A DNA stretch of 64,000 nt from the NCBI GenBank assembly GCA_017513905.1, contig JAFWMR010000022.1:1-64000 (forward strand). The letters are read 5' to 3'. Below the pieces are notes generated by a model, which was given only the letters and a program-made list of their open reading frames with translations, was not told the DNA's origin and did not search any database. Position numbers and translations under genes: made by a program. Below, in pieces: positions 59,414 through 64,000 of this stretch. Position 1 is the stretch's first letter. Each line of letters begins with the position of its first letter. The DNA comes from Candidatus Saccharimonadota bacterium. GTDB taxonomy: Bacteria > Patescibacteriota > Saccharimonadia > Saccharimonadales > Saccharimonadaceae.

Positions 59414-60754
59414 ATGAGCAGGTACTTCGGAACGGATGGGATTCGCGGAAAAGCCGAAATGTTTACAGGTGAATTTTTGGAGCGAATCGTAAGAGGTCTA
59501 GATGTTGGAAACAAACGAGTTTTAATTGGTGGAGATACGAGAGAATCGACTAAACATATTCTGGAGAATTTAGAACTCTCACTTATAAACAACGGTGCAA
59601 GAGAAATTGGAAATATCGGTGTTTTCCCTACTCCAGGATTGAATTATGTGATGTACTCATTGGTTTACGATTATGCGATAGATGTAACGGCCTCGCATAA
59701 CCCATATACTGATAACGGCATAAAGATTTTCAAGTATACAGATGATGGTGGCATAAAACTTGACGAGGAAGAGCGAGAACGAATTGAGCAGCTTTTAGAA
59801 GACGACGCACCTTTAAATCTTTTTGAGCCGCACGAAGAAACAATGGTGTACGACGAAAAGGAACGTGCTTTGCAATATTATGCGAAACATTTGATGGCTG
59901 GCTTTGGAGAAAAAGCAGATTTAGCTGGGCTAAAGATAGCTTTGGATTGCGCTAATGGAGCGACCGGGATAATTAGCGAGCGAGCATTTAGGAAATTAAG
60001 GGCCGATATAACAATAATAAATAACGATGTCACGTTTGGCCGAAAAATTAATGATGGCGTAGGAAGCACCCATATAGAAGGACTACAAGCTTTGGTACGC
60101 AATGGCGATTTTGACTTCGGAGCAGCATTTGATGGAGACGGCGACAGATGTATATTAGTTGATGAGAGTGGAGCGATAGTGGATGGCGACCAGATATTGG
60201 CAATCATAGCGAAACATTTCGGGCTAGCTAGACTCGTCACAACGGTAATGGCTAACCAGGGTTTATTGAACTGGGGCGCATCAAACGGCGTAGAAATATC
60301 GATGACGGACGTTGGGGACCAAAATGTCTCACAGGAGATGCGTGCGCATGACATCAAACTAGGCGGTGAACAAAGTGGGCATATTATTTTACCAGGCGAA
60401 GCAATGGGGGATGGCGTCCTGACAGCATTGACAGTAGCAAGAATAATGAAAGAAACTGGGAAAACATTGAGTGAGTTGGCTAGAGAAATGAAAAAACTGC
60501 CACAGGTGCTAGTAAATCTACCAGTAACAGATGAGGAAAAAGCTAAACTGGCGGGATCGGAAGCCGCACAAGAAGTGACGGCACGATACTCGGAAAAGTT
60601 AGAAAAAGTACGAGGGCGAGTGTTGGTTCGCCCTAGTGGTACAGAAAACCTGATTAGGATTACGATGTGGGGCGAAGAACAAGATGTAATAAATATGCTA
60701 GCGGATGAGCTAGCGGATGAGCTAAAGGAGGCTCTTAGAAATGGTAACGATTAG
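59414..60754 (+). CDS. glmM: phosphoglucosamine mutase
   Basis: GlmM converts glucosamine-6-phosphate to glucosamine-1-phosphate for UDP-GlcNAc. The 446-residue protein has MSRYFGTDGIRG, the active-site Ser94 in TASHNP, the metal loop DGDGDR, the sugar loop GGEQSGHI, and the phosphate loop RPSGTEN. AAAGGAGG precedes ATG 59414. The 3' end includes a 12-base tandem repeat encoding ADELADELKEAL. It overlaps the GNAT gene by 14 bases. Confidence 0.96.
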   Translation: MSRYFGTDGIRGKAEMFTGEFLERIVRGLDVGNKRVLIGGDTRESTKHILENLELSLINNGAREIGNIGVFPTPGLNYVMYSLVYDYAIDVTASHNPYTDNGIKIFKYTDDGGIKLDEEERERIEQLLEDDAPLNLFEPHEETMVYDEKERALQYYAKHLMAGFGEKADLAGLKIALDCANGATGIISERAFRKLRADITIINNDVTFGRKINDGVGSTHIEGLQALVRNGDFDFGAAFDGDGDRCILVDESGAIVDGDQILAIIAKHFGLARLVTTVMANQGLLNWGASNGVEISMTDVGDQNVSQEMRAHDIKLGGEQSGHIILPGEAMGDGVLTALTVARIMKETGKTLSELAREMKKLPQVLVNLPVTDEEKAKLAGSEAAQEVTARYSEKLEKVRGRVLVRPSGTENLIRITMWGEEQDVINMLADELADELKEALRNGND

Positions 60755-61187
60755 ACGTCTTGATGAATATACTCCGAAAATTGCAAAATCTGTTAGAGAA
60801 TTACTTGTTGAATTATCTAGGAGCGGGAAAGATAAGGGCGAAATTTCCAAAGAATGGTTTGAAGATATTATTAATTCGCCGTGGCACGATCTGCTTATTG
60901 CCGAAGAAAATGGAGAATTAATCGGAATGGCAGGGTTATCAATTATGATGGGTCCAGGAATTCAAAAAAATGCTTATCTTGAAGACTTTGTAGTGAGTAG
61001 CAAGTTGCGCGGAAGGGGTGTTGGAGGTATGCTATGGGACGAAATTATAAAATGGGCACAACGAAAAGGAGCTAAGAGATTAGAATTTACTTGTGGCGAC
61101 GGGCGCGAGGCTGCGCACATGTTCTATCATAAGCATGGTGCAGAAATATATGAGACAGATTTCTTTAGATTGGAACTCTCTAAATAA
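60741..61187 (+). CDS. GNAT-family N-acetyltransferase
   Basis: A 148-residue acetyltransferase. The acetyl-CoA motif RGRGVGGMLWDE and YLEDFVVSSKLRG are typical GNAT, and the end FYHKHGAEIYETDFFRLEL matches the fold's last strands. It overlaps glmM by 14 bases and converges with glmS. The setting suggests it could acetylate glucosamine phosphate, as GNA1 does in eukaryotes, but an unrelated substrate is equally possible. Confidence 0.85.
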   Translation: MVTIRRLDEYTPKIAKSVRELLVELSRSGKDKGEISKEWFEDIINSPWHDLLIAEENGELIGMAGLSIMMGPGIQKNAYLEDFVVSSKLRGRGVGGMLWDEIIKWAQRKGAKRLEFTCGDGREAAHMFYHKHGAEIYETDFFRLELSK

Positions 61188-61191
61188 ATTT

Positions 61192-63021
61192 CTATTCTAC
61201 GGTGACTGATTTCGCAAGGTTGCGTGGCTGGTCCACGTTAAGGCCTTTGGCTGTAGTAATGTAGTAAGCAAATAATTGAGAAACAAGATTCATAAGAATT
61301 GGGGTAAGTAATTTGAGTTTTGTCGTGATAAATACGGTGTTTTCTACTGGTAGAGAAAAATCTGTTGAATCAGTGACGACAATAATATGGCCGCCACGAG
61401 CGAGGACTTCTTGGACCCCGGAGATAGATTTGTCGTAGAGGCCGTCTTCCGGTAAAAGAATAAATTCGAAAAAGCGATCGTCGATTAGGGCAAGAGGGCC
61501 ATGTTTGAGCTCGCCGGTTGGATAGGCGTTCGCATCGATGTAGGATATTTCTTTAAGCTTCAGGGCGCCTTCTAGCGCCGTTGGATATGCCACATCGCGC
61601 CCTAAATAAATAGCATGGTCGTATTTTTTGTATTGCTCGGCAAGAGTTTTAATAGTCTCTTGGAGGGATTGAAGCAGGTTGTCAATTTCGTTCGGAAGCT
61701 TTGCGATGTCATCAACATATGGAGCAATAAAAGAGTTTTTGATTCCCTTCGCCTCGGCGATGGTGAGACCAAACATAATCATAGCGACCGCTTGAGATGT
61801 GAATGCTTTGGTAGAAGCTACGGATATTTCTGGACCGACATGGATATAAGTACCGCCGTCAACTTCGCGGGCAATGGTGGAGCCAATGGCATTGACTATG
61901 CCGATGGTCTTAACTCCTTGAGATTTAAGATCGCGAAGACACGCGAGAGTATCGGCGGTTTCTCCAGACTGAGAGACAATGAGCGCAACTGAGTGATCAG
62001 GAACATGAGCATGACGGTAGCGATACTCGGAAGCCATTACTGGCTCGATAGTGATATCGTTAGTGAATTGCTCGATATAGTAACTAGCAAGTAGGCCAGC
62101 GTTGTATGCCGTACCACATCCAACGATAATAACATGTTTAATAGCCTTTAGTTCCTTTTCAGAAAGATTCGGTCCTCCAAGATGAACGGTCTTCTCATTG
62201 AGGTCAATACGGCCACGAAGGGTTTCGGTGAGAGAAGTGGGCTGTTCCATAATTTCTTTAAGGAGGAAATGGTCGTAACCTCCTTTTTGAATGGCGGTGA
62301 GATCAGTCTTAATAGTTTCAACTTTGGCTGAGACTGGTTGAGAATCTAGTGTTTTAATCTCTACGGACTTTGCAGTGATAGTAGCTACTTCACCATCGTT
62401 AAGATAAATAGCTTTTCTTGTATGGCCAATAAGGGCAGAGGCGTCGGAAGCGATAAGAGTTTCGCCATGGCCAATACCAATGACGAGCGGTGAGCCAGAG
62501 CGGGCAACAACAATTTCGTTTGGATTAAGCTCCGAAACAACGGCTATGCCGTAGGTGCCATGAATAAGTTTCAATGCCTGAACGACAGCATTAGTAAGAG
62601 GATATTCACCGTCAAGATAGAAGTGATCTATAAGCGCTGTTAAAACTTCAGAGTCTGTATCCGAGGTAAACTTGTGAAATTTCTCTAATTTTGTTTTGAG
62701 AACCTTGTAGTTTTCGATAATACCATTATGAACAAGATAGATCTTACCGGAGCGATGAGGGTGAGCATTTCTCTCGCTAGGTTCGCCGTGAGTAGCCCAA
62801 CGAGTGTGACCAATACCGATAGAATCAGAGCGTTTGTTTTTGGAAATTTTAGCTTCTAACCCAGCGATTTTGCCTTTAGACTTTAGGCAGGTTGTTTTTC
62901 CGTTTTTATCTAATGTAACAATCCCGGAAGAATCATACCCACGATATTCGAGACGCTTGAGCCCACTGATTAAAAAATCTTGCGCATTCTTTTCCCCAAC
63001 GTAGCCTACGATTCCACACAT
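61192..63021 (-). CDS. glmS: glutamine--fructose-6-phosphate aminotransferase
   Basis: GlmS makes glucosamine-6-phosphate from fructose-6-phosphate and glutamine. The 609-residue protein has the nucleophile Cys2 (MCGIVGYVG), GHTRWATHGEPS and the glutaminase domain (1-240), two SIS sugar domains with SQSGETADTLA and EGALKLKEISYI, and the conserved end LAKSVTVE. AGGAGG precedes ATG 63021. No glmS ribozyme-like leader was recognised in the short upstream region. Confidence 0.97.
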   Translation of the reverse strand: MCGIVGYVGEKNAQDFLISGLKRLEYRGYDSSGIVTLDKNGKTTCLKSKGKIAGLEAKISKNKRSDSIGIGHTRWATHGEPSERNAHPHRSGKIYLVHNGIIENYKVLKTKLEKFHKFTSDTDSEVLTALIDHFYLDGEYPLTNAVVQALKLIHGTYGIAVVSELNPNEIVVARSGSPLVIGIGHGETLIASDASALIGHTRKAIYLNDGEVATITAKSVEIKTLDSQPVSAKVETIKTDLTAIQKGGYDHFLLKEIMEQPTSLTETLRGRIDLNEKTVHLGGPNLSEKELKAIKHVIIVGCGTAYNAGLLASYYIEQFTNDITIEPVMASEYRYRHAHVPDHSVALIVSQSGETADTLACLRDLKSQGVKTIGIVNAIGSTIAREVDGGTYIHVGPEISVASTKAFTSQAVAMIMFGLTIAEAKGIKNSFIAPYVDDIAKLPNEIDNLLQSLQETIKTLAEQYKKYDHAIYLGRDVAYPTALEGALKLKEISYIDANAYPTGELKHGPLALIDDRFFEFILLPEDGLYDKSISGVQEVLARGGHIIVVTDSTDFSLPVENTVFITTKLKLLTPILMNLVSQLFAYYITTAKGLNVDQPRNLAKSVTVE

Positions 63022-63105
63022 ATATCCTCCTAAGTATTATATTATTGTCATTATACCATCTTATATACAATTGGCTAAAGAGTTGCATGTTATAATAGGA
63101 ACATT

Positions 63106-64000
63106 ATGAATATACTGACAACTGGCGGACTGGGGTATATCGGTTCTCATACGGTAGTCGAACTTATAAAATCCGGTTATACGGTCGAGATTATCGATAA
63201 CTTGTTTAATTCCAAAATCGAAGTTTTGGATAAGATACAAAAAATAACTGGCGTTAGACCTGTTTTCCATAAAGTAGACCTACTTGATTATGAAGCAACT
63301 TTGAATGCACTAAAATGCACTAAATTTGACGCAGTGATTCATTTTGCCGGTATGAAGGCAGTAGGTGAAAGCGTGGAAAAACCCTTGGTTTATTATGAAA
63401 ATAATATTCAAGGCTCTATTAACTTGTTGAAAGCAATGGCTGAGGTCGGTGTAAAGAAATTGGTGTTTTCTTCCTCCGCAACTGTTTATGGAGATAAAGG
63501 CGATGAAAGTGGTAGGTTAATCGAGACAATGATTACCGGCGTTGAAATCGCCAATCCCTACGGTTGGACTAAGGCTATGATTGAACAAATAATCCGTGAC
63601 GTTTCTGTATCCGATCCAGAATTTGAAGCGACCATCCTTCGGTACTTTAACCCGATTGGGGCAGACAAATCTGGTCTAATCGGAGAAGACCCGAATGGCA
63701 TCCCGAATAATTTGATGCCAATTATAACAAATGTTTATCTTGGGAAAATTTCAGAACTAACAATATATGGTGATGATTATCCAACAAAGGATGGTAGTTG
63801 CGAGCGTGATTTTATTCATGTGACGGATCTTGCCAAGGGCCATTTATCGGCATTAAGACATATCAAACCAGGTGTTTCTGTATATAATCTTGGCACTAGT
63901 AAGGCGACATCGGTATTTGGGCTTGTAGATGCTTTTGAAAGTATATCTAAAAGAAAGTTACCAAAAAAAATCGGAAAAAGACGAGCCGGCGATCTTGCTG
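63106..64000 (+). CDS. galE: UDP-glucose 4-epimerase (5' part, runs off the right edge)
   Basis: GalE interconverts UDP-glucose and UDP-galactose (or the GlcNAc forms). The 298 codons seen hold TGGLGYIGSHT (NAD site, 5-15), FSSSATVYG (121-129), and the catalytic pair Tyr152/Lys156 in NPYGWTKAM; the rest matches the family up to the edge. The extended -10 TGTTATAAT ends 9 bases before ATG 63106, with AGGA between. Likely feeds the glycan cluster at 54.8-59.4 kb. Confidence 0.95.
   Translation, partial: MNILTTGGLGYIGSHTVVELIKSGYTVEIIDNLFNSKIEVLDKIQKITGVRPVFHKVDLLDYEATLNALKCTKFDAVIHFAGMKAVGESVEKPLVYYENNIQGSINLLKAMAEVGVKKLVFSSSATVYGDKGDESGRLIETMITGVEIANPYGWTKAMIEQIIRDVSVSDPEFEATILRYFNPIGADKSGLIGEDPNGIPNNLMPIITNVYLGKISELTIYGDDYPTKDGSCERDFIHVTDLAKGHLSALRHIKPGVSVYNLGTSKATSVFGLVDAFESISKRKLPKKIGKRRAGDLA

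Noticed and set aside
1-64000. Alternative genetic code (TGA as glycine)
   Set aside because: Several conserved genes end at TGA in the expected place, for example the methyltransferase at 7555 and the protease at 10840, and no conserved frame continues through TGA.

Overview
The window looks like a piece of a small, gene-dense chromosome from a Patescibacteria (CPR) lineage, most likely Candidatus Saccharibacteria (TM7). This placement is inferred from gene content and has not been tested by phylogeny. The envelope appears monoderm: surface proteins carry signal peptides or single membrane anchors, there are peptidoglycan and polyprenyl-linked glycan genes, and no outer-membrane genes are visible. 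There are type IV pilus genes and several short or degenerate members of well-known families. TGA is used as a stop, which argues against the code-25 CPR groups (Gracilibacteria, Absconditabacteria). I see no rRNA, insertion sequence, prophage or CRISPR array.

Layout. 1-2.3 kb: N-terminal part of a secreted protein with a strong promoter and hairpin leader, tRNA-Pro and tRNA-Ser, and a repeat-rich disordered protein. 2.4-9.4 kb: tRNA-Arg, a degenerate Mur ligase, a zinc-finger-less dnaJ under a CIRCE operator, a PH-domain membrane protein, a glycosyltransferase, a methyltransferase, murI, and tilS. 9.4-15.5 kb: PRC-barrel protein, membrane-anchored zinc protease, recA-NUDIX-recX, HIT protein, DUF167 protein, and a PilB-like ATPase. 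15.5-27.7 kb: a 1640-residue alpha-2-macroglobulin-like surface protein, a 33-codon basic gene, a short FNT channel, a P-type ATPase, a DUF916-like surface protein and a small secreted protein. 27.9-34.8 kb: tRNA-Arg and two tRNA-Pro genes, a membrane-anchored Clp-type ATPase with two small membrane proteins, and acetate kinase with a cysteine-rich tail. 34.8-41.5 kb: dnaK under two CIRCE elements, a flavin oxidoreductase, a lamin-tail surface protein, and initiator tRNA-Met. 41.5-48 kb: a pilin operon with three bitopic proteins of similar design, an FtsB/DivIC-like protein, and a second DUF916-like protein. 48-64 kb: tRNA-Ile2, an AEC permease, murC, a membrane thioredoxin-fold trio, a SufS-like enzyme, a glycan cluster (GtrA, O-antigen ligase, GT4, polyprenyl phosphosugar transferase), glmM-GNAT-glmS, and the 5' part of galE.

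How it fits together. glmS, glmM, murC, murI and galE supply amino sugars and peptidoglycan precursors. The GtrA/ligase/GT4/phosphosugar-transferase block probably builds a surface polysaccharide. The pilins and PilB-like ATPase are part of a type IV pilus. DnaK and DnaJ form a CIRCE-controlled heat-shock regulon. Three tRNAs with a CAT anticodon (elongator Met, initiator Met, and an Ile2-like tRNA that TilS would modify) are all here.

The most striking global signal is in initiation. About two dozen genes have a -10 box, usually extended (TGnTATAAT), ending 6-8 bases before the start codon. Their mRNAs should therefore be leaderless. Downstream operon genes and some others (dnaK, ackA, glmS, glmM, the 1640-residue gene) have Shine-Dalgarno sequences instead. 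This pattern also decided several start codons below.
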